Position numbers and translations under genes: made by a program
The notes under the pieces: model-generated
The model's database searches: none
The model's input: only the letters and a program-made list of their open reading frames with translations
Told to the model about the DNA's origin: nothing
Shown: positions 39,522-48,548 of the stretch, piece by piece
Position numbering within the stretch: the stretch's first letter is position 1
Layout of the letters: every line of letters starts with the position of its first letter
Assembly (NCBI GenBank): GCA_004020645.1
Contig: SAQL01000018.1
Span: 1-64,000 of the forward strand
Length of the DNA: 64,000 nucleotides
Direction of reading: 5' to 3'
From: Mesorhizobium sp.
Lineage (GTDB): Bacteria; Pseudomonadota; Alphaproteobacteria; Rhizobiales; Rhizobiaceae

Positions 39522-39893
39522 TCGTTTCGATCCTTTTTGTCCCGCCGCACCTCGGCCCCGCCCAAGCACCAAGGTATAGACGAAGCGCGTAACAGCTTTC
39601 TGCTTTGATTCCAACCTGTTTCGCATTTGCGAGATGACGTTTCGGCTTCCGCTGTGTTTCATTGGACACACTCAGTTGCCAACTTTAAATCTACCATTTT
39701 TGCTGTCGGCCCCTGTGGAAATTGTCGGAAAAGGCAAGTTTATTTCGTGGCCTTTGATGCCGCCATCGCGCCGGGCTTCGTACAGGGATTATGGTCGACT
39801 CTGTTTGACGTTGTCGCACATCCTGCCTTTCGTTTTATGACTGTCGCGATTCGTGGGAATGACGGACGCGAGGGCAGTTAGCGAAGCCGTGAG
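39522..39893. other. Intergenic region upstream of the FecR-like gene
   Basis: About 370 bases with locally lower GC (for example 39680-39720). It likely holds a promoter for the FecR-like gene. The frame of that gene stays open to 39671, but the upstream codons are not convincing. I see no strong hairpin and no other gene. Confidence 0.4.
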
Positions 39894-40367
39894 CTACGAA
39901 CCCGATAAGCAAGATTTGTAGATCGAACCCGCCTGCGCGGGCTGTCCGCACAAGATGCCATTCTCGGCAAGTTTGGCGGCTAAATCCGCGCCATCGGACG
40001 TGAGGCACTGCACAACGATGGCGTCACCAAACTTTGAGGCGACATTGCCGTCGCAAGGCGTCCCGTTGCCGACCGGCTTGCAGGTCAGGGCGAGCCCTTG
40101 GTAGTCCCGGCGTGCCGCCTCGGTTACCATGGCACGCATGGATTGCGGCTTGGTAAACGCCACGCCGCACAACACAATCTTGCGGCCGGCGACGCGAAGA
40201 TCATCGACTGCCTGAATGGAGAGCTTGCCGTCAAACGGCTCAAGTGCCGCTTGCGGTTTTGGCTCCCGTGCCCCGAGGTCCGTCCCCATCTTGACGACGA
40301 CGATAAGGAAGCCGACTCCAAACACCACGCCTAGAAGCGCAAGCAAGCCCAGCTTTTTAATCGACAA
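39894..40367 (-). CDS. Membrane-anchored thermonuclease-fold protein, ExoI-like
   Basis: The N-terminal membrane helix (residues ~7-26) anchors a domain resembling the rhizobial succinoglycan-locus protein ExoI, a staphylococcal-nuclease homolog: IQAVDDLRVAGRKIVLCGVAF, LTCKPVGNGTPCDG, DAIVVQCLTSDGADLAAKLAENGILC. Six cysteines suggest disulfides outside the cytoplasm. The Arg and acidic residues that make staphylococcal nuclease active (R35, D40, E43 positions) are not evident, so nuclease activity is doubtful. A broken partial copy of this gene lies at 62507-62622. Confidence 0.72.
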   Translation of the reverse strand: MSIKKLGLLALLGVVFGVGFLIVVVKMGTDLGAREPKPQAALEPFDGKLSIQAVDDLRVAGRKIVLCGVAFTKPQSMRAMVTEAARRDYQGLALTCKPVGNGTPCDGNVASKFGDAIVVQCLTSDGADLAAKLAENGILCGQPAQAGSIYKSCLSGS

Positions 40368-40430
40368 AACCCCTCCTTCTAGTGTTTTTGCAATTACCGC
40401 ACCGAGCGCCTTTGTTAGCTGCAGCCTTGG

Positions 40431-42794
40431 CTATGCCAGCCCCAATCGCCGCTCCAGCACTTCCAATTCGACCAGATCGATCACGTCGGCAGCATGTGTC
40501 ACGGTCATCACTGCGTCGGCAGTAAGGTAAAACTGATCGTGCTCAGTGCCTGCCTCCCCGCCCTCCGCTGCAATTTCTGTGAAAAAATGCTGCGCTGTAT
40601 TGTTGATCACCGCCGTGATCGTCCCGGTATTGCCAAGGGAAACGGCAGATCCCGCCGTTAGAGAGCTGGGGCTGCCGTGGAAGACCATAAGCGGGTAACG
40701 AGCCATGCTAAGTCCGCGATTGCGCGAAACCGCTCTTATAGTTATTTCGAGCTCACGATGCCCAAGCTCTTGTATGCCGTAATTGTGCTTTAGCTTGAAC
40801 GGTATTGTGAGCGAAATGGCGCCAACTTGCACAGAGGAATTGCGCAGCACCGCCTTGTAGTGCAAGGTCGGCGACCAGCCGAGATAAGGGACCTGTTTGA
40901 CATAGGCGGCCTTCATGATGACACCCGAGGCCACTTTGCCGCCGGAGACGTATCTGGGGTACGCGCTCGTGTCTGTGTCCCACAGCTCGAACGTGTCGTC
41001 AGAGGCGTTCGCAACCGTAAATGTGCGTTTGTTTAGCTGGGTCATCCCAACGACGCCATCGATGCGAACCACATCGCCGTCCGAACGGCCATGCGCTGGA
41101 GCGACAACCACGCCAGGCTTCGAATTCGTAACAGCCGTTATGCTGGCAACGGTGCCTCGAGCGCCCCATTCGTCAACGACAGGCAGCACGATCGGCTCTG
41201 CTCGCGGCGCCGTGCGTTGAACGGTTCTGCGGATATTCACGATGTTGGCCGTCGTCCTGTCGTCTACTTCAACGAACCCCACATCGTTGGTGATATCGAT
41301 ATCGATGGAATTGACGGCACACCGGCGAATGTAGACTCCATTAACTTCTCGTGCGCCAAGCCCTCCTCGCAAACCGACTATGTCCTCATAGACACGATCG
41401 TATTTTTGCCCGAGATACCGATAAGATGGAAGGCTGATAACGCCACCTGCACCGCTGACAGGCGTTAGGGAAGTATCCACTGATCTGACGCGCTTTGCAT
41501 GCCCGCCGTAACACCTGAGACCGACTAGCGATGCCTGCTGATCAGGAACGATGACGTCCACCACGTCCTCAAACTTCGTTTCAAAGGAAGGATGGCACTC
41601 GACAACAGCAGTATTATTCAAGCCCGTTATGCGTTTTATAGTTGTATTATAAGCCCAATTATTTGCATCTATCGGATGCTGCAGTCCTTCCGCATATATG
41701 TCGCTAAACTCCGAGTTTCTTGATGCGTTCGATACGTTGATTGGATAGCGGCTATTCAACAGGCGCAACCGCTCGCCGCGAACCCCTTCGCACATCCTGA
41801 GAACGAGGCAATCTGTTGCGGCCCGGACTTCAGTTCCCTCCAGCGTCGCATCACAGATGTACGGCGCCTTGAGGCTCGTGAAATCGACGCGTTTTCCAAG
41901 CGCACATTTCCAACTTATTCCGCGCAGGCGAAGCATGCCCGATCGATATATCGAAACGACGGTTTCGAGAGCGGAGAAGTCGAAGTTTGCGGGCTCGACA
42001 AGCGAGACTGCGTTTGCGTTTATTGACGCAATCACGCCAAGCATTTGCTTGTCGTAACCGTACGAAGTCTCAACCTGCGTGTCGCTATTGAGAAAAAGAA
42101 TATCCCCGACATGCGCCGAACTGGCATCATTGACGTTAATGACCATGTCGCCCCACGCGATCGGAGCGGTTAGTGCCAGGTTGGTAGCAACAATTTCCCC
42201 TGAGAAATCAATGCACGCCGGATCGCCCACGTTGATGAGCAGGCGGGTCTTTCCTCGGGACCATATGTCGAGAGTGGTATCTGCTGGAATTATGATTGTA
42301 GACAGCGGCGTGTCTATCGCAATATCACCTGCCGGGAGTTCGAGCGGCTGGTTTAGAAACTGCGCGGTCGCTATGGCGTTGGCAAGACCTGTCGCAGCAT
42401 CGGTTACACCATCAGCCATGACGCCGAACAGCGCCGCGTTGAACGGCGGAACCAGCTCCCACCAGGCACCATCGCGCGTTTGAAATTTGCCGTTGTGTGC
42501 TGGCTGTGAAGCAACCCTCCTGTAAAGGGCATCGGCACCATCCCCAGCCGCGCTATATCCACTTACGCGTAGCGCGCTTGTTCCTGCCGGAACCGAAAGG
42601 GAGGGCATGTCCACCACTGCTGCGTAGATAGGCACATTGCCTCCGCTAACCGCATTGGAGGCATATCGCGCCGCCAAACCGGCAGGTGCATCCGCAGTTG
42701 CATTGGCCGCCACTGCGGCCGGAACGCCCGCAGCAAAGGCCGCAATAGGGGCAGCTTTCAAAAATGATCGGCGATTCGTCGTTGGGGTCTTCAA
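40431..42794 (-). CDS. Tat-exported right-handed beta-helix protein, tail-spike/pectate-lyase-like
   Basis: A twin-arginine signal (NRRSFLKAAPIAAFAAG, residues 7-23) marks export of a folded protein. Residues ~110-140 show the pectate-lyase superfamily entry seen in phage tail spikes (FGVMADGVTDAATGLANAIATAQ). Then comes a long region of short beta-strand repeats (~150-530) consistent with a parallel beta-helix. A module near 590-625 (VVRIDGVVGMTQLNKRTFTVANASDDTFEL) resembles the E1-FCCH-like segment common in phage tail proteins. A C-terminal beta-rich domain ends the 787-residue chain. Its place in the locus suggests a lyase, hydrolase or epimerase acting on the polysaccharide; no active site could be assigned. 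Confidence 0.8.
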   Translation of the reverse strand: MKTPTTNRRSFLKAAPIAAFAAGVPAAVAANATADAPAGLAARYASNAVSGGNVPIYAAVVDMPSLSVPAGTSALRVSGYSAAGDGADALYRRVASQPAHNGKFQTRDGAWWELVPPFNAALFGVMADGVTDAATGLANAIATAQFLNQPLELPAGDIAIDTPLSTIIIPADTTLDIWSRGKTRLLINVGDPACIDFSGEIVATNLALTAPIAWGDMVINVNDASSAHVGDILFLNSDTQVETSYGYDKQMLGVIASINANAVSLVEPANFDFSALETVVSIYRSGMLRLRGISWKCALGKRVDFTSLKAPYICDATLEGTEVRAATDCLVLRMCEGVRGERLRLLNSRYPINVSNASRNSEFSDIYAEGLQHPIDANNWAYNTTIKRITGLNNTAVVECHPSFETKFEDVVDVIVPDQQASLVGLRCYGGHAKRVRSVDTSLTPVSGAGGVISLPSYRYLGQKYDRVYEDIVGLRGGLGAREVNGVYIRRCAVNSIDIDITNDVGFVEVDDRTTANIVNIRRTVQRTAPRAEPIVLPVVDEWGARGTVASITAVTNSKPGVVVAPAHGRSDGDVVRIDGVVGMTQLNKRTFTVANASDDTFELWDTDTSAYPRYVSGGKVASGVIMKAAYVKQVPYLGWSPTLHYKAVLRNSSVQVGAISLTIPFKLKHNYGIQELGHRELEITIRAVSRNRGLSMARYPLMVFHGSPSSLTAGSAVSLGNTGTITAVINNTAQHFFTEIAAEGGEAGTEHDQFYLTADAVMTVTHAADVIDLVELEVLERRLGLA

Positions 42795-42904
42795 TCAGGC
42801 GGCTTCTCAATCGAGGGTGCGAAACCGATACGATGCCATCCTGGTGCCGGCGAAACAACCTTGAGCAGCTTGGCGCAATTCCGGATCCCAGTCCAACCCA
42901 ACGG

Positions 42905-43522
42905 TTACGGTTTTTTGGCGATCACAATCATGCTCTTCGCAAGCACGGGGATACGGCCTACCCGCTCGAAACGTGAAACTTCCAGCCCCGCCTCCTTGAG
43001 CAATATTTCAAGGGTCCGGAAAGACCAGAACTTGATATGACCACCGTCCCACAACGCCCAGAAATGAGCATCCATTCGACCTGTCACCGCCAGTGCCAAA
43101 TTCTTGATATAGCCATGATAAGGCGTTGAAATGACGGCTGTTCCACCCGAATTAAGAAGCTCGTACACGTTCTTGGCAAATGCCCTTGGATCGTAGAGAT
43201 GCTCCACAACCTCAAGACTGAGAACCATGTCAAAAGTGCCATAGCGAGCACGGAGATCATCGTAAGCCGAACCGCTTTCAATCCTGATATCGGGATAGGC
43301 TTTGTTGGCCATGGCTACGGCAGATGTTGACGGATCTATTCCAGTAACCACACACCTGTCACTCAGATGCTTTGCAACGCTGCCGTTGCCGCACCCCAAA
43401 TCAAAGACTGTGGCCGGCGAAAACTCCTTCACGATTTTATCGACGGCAGGCAATAAAATGTTATGTGAATCGTTGGTCTCATGAGAATCATAGAGATATT
43501 CCAGATTCTTTTCCTGACTCAT
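42905..43522 (-). CDS. Class I SAM-dependent methyltransferase (UbiG-like)
   Basis: 205 residues. Motif I VFDLGCGNGSVAKHL (near residues 39-53), motif II acidic end in VTGIDPSTSA, and post-I segment MVLSLEVVEHLYDP are intact. The long insertion HFWALWDGGHIKFWSF is typical of methyltransferases in glycan clusters that act on sugars or lipid-linked sugars. It is 109 bases upstream of the beta-helix gene. The acceptor is unknown. Confidence 0.88.
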   Translation of the reverse strand: MSQEKNLEYLYDSHETNDSHNILLPAVDKIVKEFSPATVFDLGCGNGSVAKHLSDRCVVTGIDPSTSAVAMANKAYPDIRIESGSAYDDLRARYGTFDMVLSLEVVEHLYDPRAFAKNVYELLNSGGTAVISTPYHGYIKNLALAVTGRMDAHFWALWDGGHIKFWSFRTLEILLKEAGLEVSRFERVGRIPVLAKSMIVIAKKP

Positions 43523-43591
43523 TTGACTCTCCTTAGATAAACTACCAGCCCTTGACCTAACGTCAAAGAAATCGCCCAGAGTACCGACTTC

Positions 43592-44521
43592 TCAACTTTC
43601 ATCGACAACAAAACCAGTGCGATCTTTAATAGCACTTGCTATAGATATACCTTTTTTCTTTGCGAGTTCTTCGATCTCAAAAATCTTGGCATCAACCAAA
43701 CTGCGATACCATAGCCCTTGCAAGAGATGGAAATAGAACCCGGGCCTACCGTCGAGAAATCCGAGGCGGATGACATACCGGTATAAAAAGTACGCAATCG
43801 TGCGAACGCCGGCCGGAGTGCGGAGATAAAACTTTTCCTTTAGAAAGCGTCGCGCACGAGCCTGCGGACTGGCACCGGAAGCTGGCAACTTGTCTGCTTT
43901 TAGAAAAGCGAAACGTGCATTCAGCAGATCTATGGCCTCCCGAGAAGCGTATTGATTGTGCTTCGTCGACCACCACGTTAGAGAATTCAAGTTAATGTCC
44001 GAGATTATGATGTCTGATTTTTGGACATTTCCATTGACGATTACATGCTCGTCCATCCAGCGCTGTTCGCAGCGCCCTTGGCCATTGCGCCAAAGCCGAA
44101 GCTGCCAGCTAGGCTCGATCGCTCCATACTTTATACGGCGGCCGAGAAAATAAATTCGGCGCTGCACGAGTATGCCGTCGCAATCGCCTCCCGCTTGCGA
44201 AACAGCTTCAGAAAGCCGGCACGGCGCTGCCGGATGCAACACCTCATCCGCGTCGATTCGCAGGAGCCAGCCTCCCTTGGCAACAAGGGTGGAAATTCCG
44301 AAATTCAACTGAGTCGCATAATTTACCCAAGGATGACGAACTACCTCAGCGCCAAGCTTCTCGGCGATCTCGACCGTCCCATCAGTGGAACCACTATCAA
44401 TGACGGTGATGCTTTCAACTTGATCTTTGCAGCTCTCGATGCAGCGGGCTATGTGAACCGACTCATTTAAAGTAAGAATAACGACGTGAATTCCCACCGC
44501 TATCTTACCTTTATTGCTCAT
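43592..44521 (-). CDS. Glycosyltransferase family 2 (WaaE/KdtX-like)
   Basis: GT-A fold transferase: VVILTLNESVHIARCIESC, VIDSGSTDGTVEIAEKLGAEV and the metal-binding LRIDADEVL are at residues ~13-95. The later YFLGRRIKYGAIEPSWQLRLWRNG resembles the WaaE/KdtX group of inner-core and capsule transferases. At 309 residues the C-terminal third contains a helical membrane-associating region (RTIAYFLYRYVIRLGFLDG). Donor and acceptor unknown. Confidence 0.9.
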   Translation of the reverse strand: MSNKGKIAVGIHVVILTLNESVHIARCIESCKDQVESITVIDSGSTDGTVEIAEKLGAEVVRHPWVNYATQLNFGISTLVAKGGWLLRIDADEVLHPAAPCRLSEAVSQAGGDCDGILVQRRIYFLGRRIKYGAIEPSWQLRLWRNGQGRCEQRWMDEHVIVNGNVQKSDIIISDINLNSLTWWSTKHNQYASREAIDLLNARFAFLKADKLPASGASPQARARRFLKEKFYLRTPAGVRTIAYFLYRYVIRLGFLDGRPGFYFHLLQGLWYRSLVDAKIFEIEELAKKKGISIASAIKDRTGFVVDES

Positions 44522-44564
44522 GTTCGCGTGACCATTTGTAATTCAGGGACAAAACTAAAACTTG

Positions 44565-45113
44565 CTATCGCGAGCCTATCTGATGCGCCGGATTGCCGAC
44601 CACGACAGCTCCATCGGAGACGTCCTTGGTGACCACCGAACGTGCCCCTATGACTGCCCGGCGTCCAACACGCACACCGGGGCCGATGAAAGCCTCAGCC
44701 GCCACCCACGCACCCGTCTCGATCCGGATCGCCCCGACAAAGAGCGGGAAAGCAGGATCGCGATAATCGTGCGTGGCGGCGCAGAGGTGGGCGCCCTGAC
44801 TTATTGTAACGTGGTCCTCGACCGTGATCGAACCGACCGAGTAGCAAATTACTCCGGGCCCGAGGCTGCTCACGGCGCCAAGGCGCAAATTCCAGGGAGC
44901 CCAGATACGCGCCGATGGATAGGGATGAGCGCCCTTGCTTACCGTGGCGCCAAACAGTCGCAACAGGAAACACCGCCAACCATGAGCTGGGACAGGCGAC
45001 CAACTATACAGTGTGGCTTCCACAATTCGCCATACTAATCGCCTTGATTTGTCCTTCAGGCTTGGCGCATGAGACGGCTCAAGCCTAGAACGTCGTGGAA
45101 TCAAATCAGCCAT
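44565..45113 (-). CDS. WcaF-like hexapeptide acetyltransferase
   Basis: Left-handed beta-helix O-acetyltransferase of the CysE/LacA/NodL group. The N-terminal helical part LKDKSRRLVWRIVEATLYSWSPVP is typical of WcaF. Hexapeptide repeats run from about residue 60 to 175, including the catalytic His in AATHDYRDPAFPL. It probably acetylates a sugar of the repeat unit. It starts three bases after the GT4 gene stop. Confidence 0.88.
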   Translation of the reverse strand: MADLIPRRSRLEPSHAPSLKDKSRRLVWRIVEATLYSWSPVPAHGWRCFLLRLFGATVSKGAHPYPSARIWAPWNLRLGAVSSLGPGVICYSVGSITVEDHVTISQGAHLCAATHDYRDPAFPLFVGAIRIETGAWVAAEAFIGPGVRVGRRAVIGARSVVTKDVSDGAVVVGNPAHQIGSR

Positions 45114-45116
45114 GGC

Positions 45117-46277
45117 CTATTCCGATATTACGAAGTGCGGCTGGTCCGCTTGGTTCAAGCACCAAAGGTAGACCTGCTCCATGTTCGTGGCGATCGCGTC
45201 CCAGGTGAAATCACTTTTCATCCATGCGCGACCGCGCGCACCCATAGCATCCAGAACTGCAGAATCCATCTTCATCGCCAAGGTCAAGGTCGCCACAAGG
45301 GGTTCGACGCCATGATCGATCCACCAACCACAACCATGCTTGACAAGCCCGTCCCAAGGAGCGCCACGGGTCGAGACAACCGGGGTGCCGCTTGCCAAGG
45401 CTTCGGCGACGACCATGCCAAAATTTTCATTGAGAGTTGGAAGGACGAACAGATCCGCTTCCGCATAGGCGGCGAGCTTGGCCTTGCCGAACAGGCTATC
45501 TTCGAAGCTAATTCGAGCCAGTCCGAGTGAGCTTGCACGCGCTTTCAATTGGCTGGCATGATCCAGCTCGGACGGACCTACGATTCTGAGTTGCCAATCC
45601 GGGTGCTGGGCTTCCAGCTGCCCCCATGCATCCACCAATCGCTCCAACCCCTTCTTGGGATGAACACGCCCCAGATACAGGAGTGTACGTCGTTGGCCGA
45701 GCCTCGAAATGCTGGTGGGCTCGTTTGCGGTCGGCAAATCGATTCCGTTTGGAATGACGGCAACCGGCTGCCTCAGGCCAACGGCACGGATGTCTTCAAG
45801 TTCCTGCTCACTCGTCGCGTGGAAGCAGGTTACTTGGCGGGCGGCCCTCCCCTGCGCCATTGCCCAGAACCCGCGTTTGAGCAAAGCGGAAAAGCGCAGC
45901 GACTCAGCTCCCAACATTCCCCGCGGAGAGAGGATAAATGGCCGGCCATGCCGGGATGCCACTTCGGCCGGGTAGATGTTGGGCATCATCCAGAGCCCAT
46001 GCGTATGAAAGATGTCAGCGGAAGCTTGCCTCAGCGCGCGCCGCATCGTTTGCGAAACACCAAGCCTGGAAAGGGGACCTGCTCGCTTTAGATCCCAGGC
46101 GTAACGTGTGTGGCGCACGCCGGCCCAATTCCTCGTCCCTGGAAGACCAAGCGAGGCAAGGTCGACTTCGTGCCCGAGGGCGGCAACGGATTGACTGAGG
46201 CGCGGCACGGAATAGGAAGGTCCTGCGGCCTCCTCGTCGACCGAGGCGACGATCTCGAAAATGCGCATGATGTTCAT
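45117..46277 (-). CDS. Glycosyltransferase family 4
   Basis: GT-B transferase, 386 residues. The N-terminal domain opens MRIFEIVASVDEEAAGPSYSV. The acceptor side has FHTHGLWMMPN and FILSPRGMLG. The C-terminal donor domain has LLYLGRVHPKKGLERLVDAW and the EX7E motif in LPTLNENFGMVVAEALASGTPVV. This resembles WcaI/PelF-like retaining enzymes. The donor is unknown. Confidence 0.91.
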   Translation of the reverse strand: MNIMRIFEIVASVDEEAAGPSYSVPRLSQSVAALGHEVDLASLGLPGTRNWAGVRHTRYAWDLKRAGPLSRLGVSQTMRRALRQASADIFHTHGLWMMPNIYPAEVASRHGRPFILSPRGMLGAESLRFSALLKRGFWAMAQGRAARQVTCFHATSEQELEDIRAVGLRQPVAVIPNGIDLPTANEPTSISRLGQRRTLLYLGRVHPKKGLERLVDAWGQLEAQHPDWQLRIVGPSELDHASQLKARASSLGLARISFEDSLFGKAKLAAYAEADLFVLPTLNENFGMVVAEALASGTPVVSTRGAPWDGLVKHGCGWWIDHGVEPLVATLTLAMKMDSAVLDAMGARGRAWMKSDFTWDAIATNMEQVYLWCLNQADQPHFVISE

Positions 46278-46430
46278 TCGGCGTTGGGCCGGTCCGGGAT
46301 GTTGGAGTTTGAGAATCGGCGGATGTTGGCTGTTGGTGCTCGGCGATGGATCGTTACCGATCCAGAAGGGAACCGGTTGTCGTGCCAGACGGCAAGAAAC
46401 CCCGACGAGCCGACGTCCCCAGATCGGCTC
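46278..46430. other. Short gap in the glycosyltransferase run
   Basis: 153 bases without a convincing frame between two GT4 genes on the - strand. No hairpin with T-run is seen. Larger than most gaps in this block. Confidence 0.3.
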
Positions 46431-47624
46431 TCAGGCCGCAGCCGTACTGCGGCTTTTGGCAAGACGATGCCAAGGCGGTATCGGCCGGATTGTCTTCACA
46501 GATTGGCCGCGCGACACGGCCTCTCGATGCTCGAGGATCTTCTCGATATAGCTCGCAGCGGCCTCCGGTGTAATCGATGGACGAAATTCGCGTACAAGGT
46601 CGGCGAGGCCGCTTCCGTTGTGAAGCCGCCGGAAGAGGATATCAAGGCTGTCGGCCAGCGATGCCTCTGATCCGGCACGAAAAACTTGTCCAGCACTGCT
46701 GGTCTCGATCAGCTCCTTGGCGCCAATACCATCGCTGACCACAACTGGAAGGCCCGAAAGCAGCGCTTCGTTGATACGAATCCCCCAGGGCTCTTCAAGC
46801 CCGGGTGCTACGAGCACGTTGCTCCACCGAAACAGTTCCAGCAGACGCTCATTGTCAACGACACCAACAAACTGGACGCGGTTCGCCAGTCCGAGTTTGG
46901 TACTTAGCGTTTTGAGAGCCTCGCCTGCGGAGCCGAACCCTGTTATGATGCATTCGACGGGTACGGAGCGGGCTCGTAATAACGCCAGCGCCTTCAGCAG
47001 GCAATCCTGTCCCTTGAAAGGCTCAAGGTAACCCACACACAGAATGCGTAGAGCTGGTGTGGTGCTTTCGTCTTTCCGTTCCAACAATGGGAAGTTGGGG
47101 AAATAGCCGAACGGGAAGATGCCGTCAGGCGCGAAGCCAAGACTTTCAAATTCGCGCTGCCGATCACCGGACGCCGATAGCACAAATTCCGCCTTGTGAG
47201 CCACCGGTCGCGTTCGCATTGGAGTTATTATCGGTGCAAGCACCGCCTTCAGCATTCTCTTCGCTCCCACCTCGAGGTTGGCCGGGGCTTCCATGATGAC
47301 GCCAAACCGATGACCGCCTTGAGTGAGGCGGAGTGCCACGTAACGAATGCGTTCATTGTGATAGATGCCGTTGACGATATGAATCCCGGGACGGTCATTC
47401 AGATGTTTTTCGACCTTGACCTTCCAGCCCTCGTCGTCAAGAATCTCGAGACGCATTTTACCGTTCTCGGGGATTGACCAGCCCAGCTTCTTGCGGCGTG
47501 TCGGCAGGTCGTACATAGACACAAACAGCACGTCCCGGCCGTAATCCTCCCTCAGGGAACGAAATACCGGGATCATGCTCTTGCACGGTATCCCCCACCA
47601 TACAGTGACCGAGGGCTGTGTCAT
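46431..47624 (-). CDS. Glycosyltransferase family 4
   Basis: GT-B fold, 397 residues. The donor domain is well seen: LCVGYLEPFKGQDCLLKAL, then FVGVVDNERLLELFRWSNVLVAPGLEEPWGIRINEALLSGLPVV containing the EX7E motif (near residues 275-285). The N-terminal half is less familiar and starts with SVTVWWGIPCKSM. Its ATG overlaps the stop of the next upstream gene (ATGA), which implies coupling. Substrates unknown. Confidence 0.88.
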   Translation of the reverse strand: MTQPSVTVWWGIPCKSMIPVFRSLREDYGRDVLFVSMYDLPTRRKKLGWSIPENGKMRLEILDDEGWKVKVEKHLNDRPGIHIVNGIYHNERIRYVALRLTQGGHRFGVIMEAPANLEVGAKRMLKAVLAPIITPMRTRPVAHKAEFVLSASGDRQREFESLGFAPDGIFPFGYFPNFPLLERKDESTTPALRILCVGYLEPFKGQDCLLKALALLRARSVPVECIITGFGSAGEALKTLSTKLGLANRVQFVGVVDNERLLELFRWSNVLVAPGLEEPWGIRINEALLSGLPVVVSDGIGAKELIETSSAGQVFRAGSEASLADSLDILFRRLHNGSGLADLVREFRPSITPEAAASYIEKILEHREAVSRGQSVKTIRPIPPWHRLAKSRSTAAA

Positions 47625-48475
47625 TGCGTTTCTATGGCCTCATTTATGTGGTGTCCGCGCAGGCGCCAGCTATCATACAAGCTTGCTAGATAATTGGGTG
47701 AAGTTGCCCGAAGAGAGGATTGTAACGCGGTCGTGAGAATATCGGGAAAGGCAAGGCTATGACGTTTAGTCATTGCGCCGACGCGATCGACTTCTGCACG
47801 CCTCGCCTCCATCGCTTTTTTCAAACTCGCATCCGGCGCCTCCGAAAACATCGGAGCCGAAGTCTTGGCATCCCGGTGCAAACGATAGCCCCATGTATAT
47901 CTTCTCAACCGAGCGAAACTGGCTCCGCTGATAGCAAAACGCCACCAGAGGTCTGTATCCATAAGGTAATGAAGGCCAAGGTCAACTCCGCCAACCCGAC
48001 CATAGAGATCGCGTTTAAAGAACGCCGAGGGGCCATATGGCGTCAACCGACCCAGGCGCGTAAGCAGCGGCAGATAGCGTTCACCCTTTCGGCAACGCAG
48101 TATCCGGTCCACCTCGTCCATCCATATGATGTTGCCGAAGACACAATCATATCCGGCATCGCTTGCAAACGTGTCTGCAACCTCGCGCAGCGCTCCGGGC
48201 AAAAGGAGATCGTCGGTGTTGAGCCATGTCAGAACGTCGCCCGTTGCACGTGTAAAGCCTTTGTGCAACGCGTCACTCTGCCCGTTGTCACGCTCGGAAA
48301 CGCAACAAGCGAACTTGTCGCGATATTTTTCTACCACTCTCATAGTTTCATCGGTGCTGCCACCGTCAATGAACAATATTTCCTTGTCGTCATAATCCTG
48401 CTCAATAATCGACCGGACAGACGCTTCAACATACTGAGCTTGATTGAATGATGGCATTATAACTGAAATTTTCAT
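47621..48475 (-). CDS. Glycosyltransferase family 2
   Basis: GT-A transferase. Start set at MKISVIMPSFNQAQYVE; a nine-codon upstream extension is not convincing. Motifs LFIDGGSTDETMRVVEKY, SERDNGQSDALHKGF and the DxD-like WLNTDDLLLP are at residues ~30-115, close to the WcaA/Wbd-type enzymes of surface polysaccharides. C-terminal 70 residues are less conserved. It is coupled to the next GT4 gene by a four-base overlap. Confidence 0.91.
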   Translation of the reverse strand: MKISVIMPSFNQAQYVEASVRSIIEQDYDDKEILFIDGGSTDETMRVVEKYRDKFACCVSERDNGQSDALHKGFTRATGDVLTWLNTDDLLLPGALREVADTFASDAGYDCVFGNIIWMDEVDRILRCRKGERYLPLLTRLGRLTPYGPSAFFKRDLYGRVGGVDLGLHYLMDTDLWWRFAISGASFARLRRYTWGYRLHRDAKTSAPMFSEAPDASLKKAMEARRAEVDRVGAMTKRHSLAFPDILTTALQSSLRATSPNYLASLYDSWRLRGHHINEAIETQ

Positions 48476-48548
48476 ACTCGATGTGCACCTGTACATCCGC
48501 ATATTTTCGAAATTACTTCGTAAAGATATCTACCTTAGTTACTTATTA

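Noticed and set aside
40431-42794. Prophage or tail-fibre gene
   Set aside because: Fold signs are phage-like, but the gene has a Tat signal peptide and no capsid, terminase, tail or integrase genes nearby. It is treated as a host glycan-locus gene.
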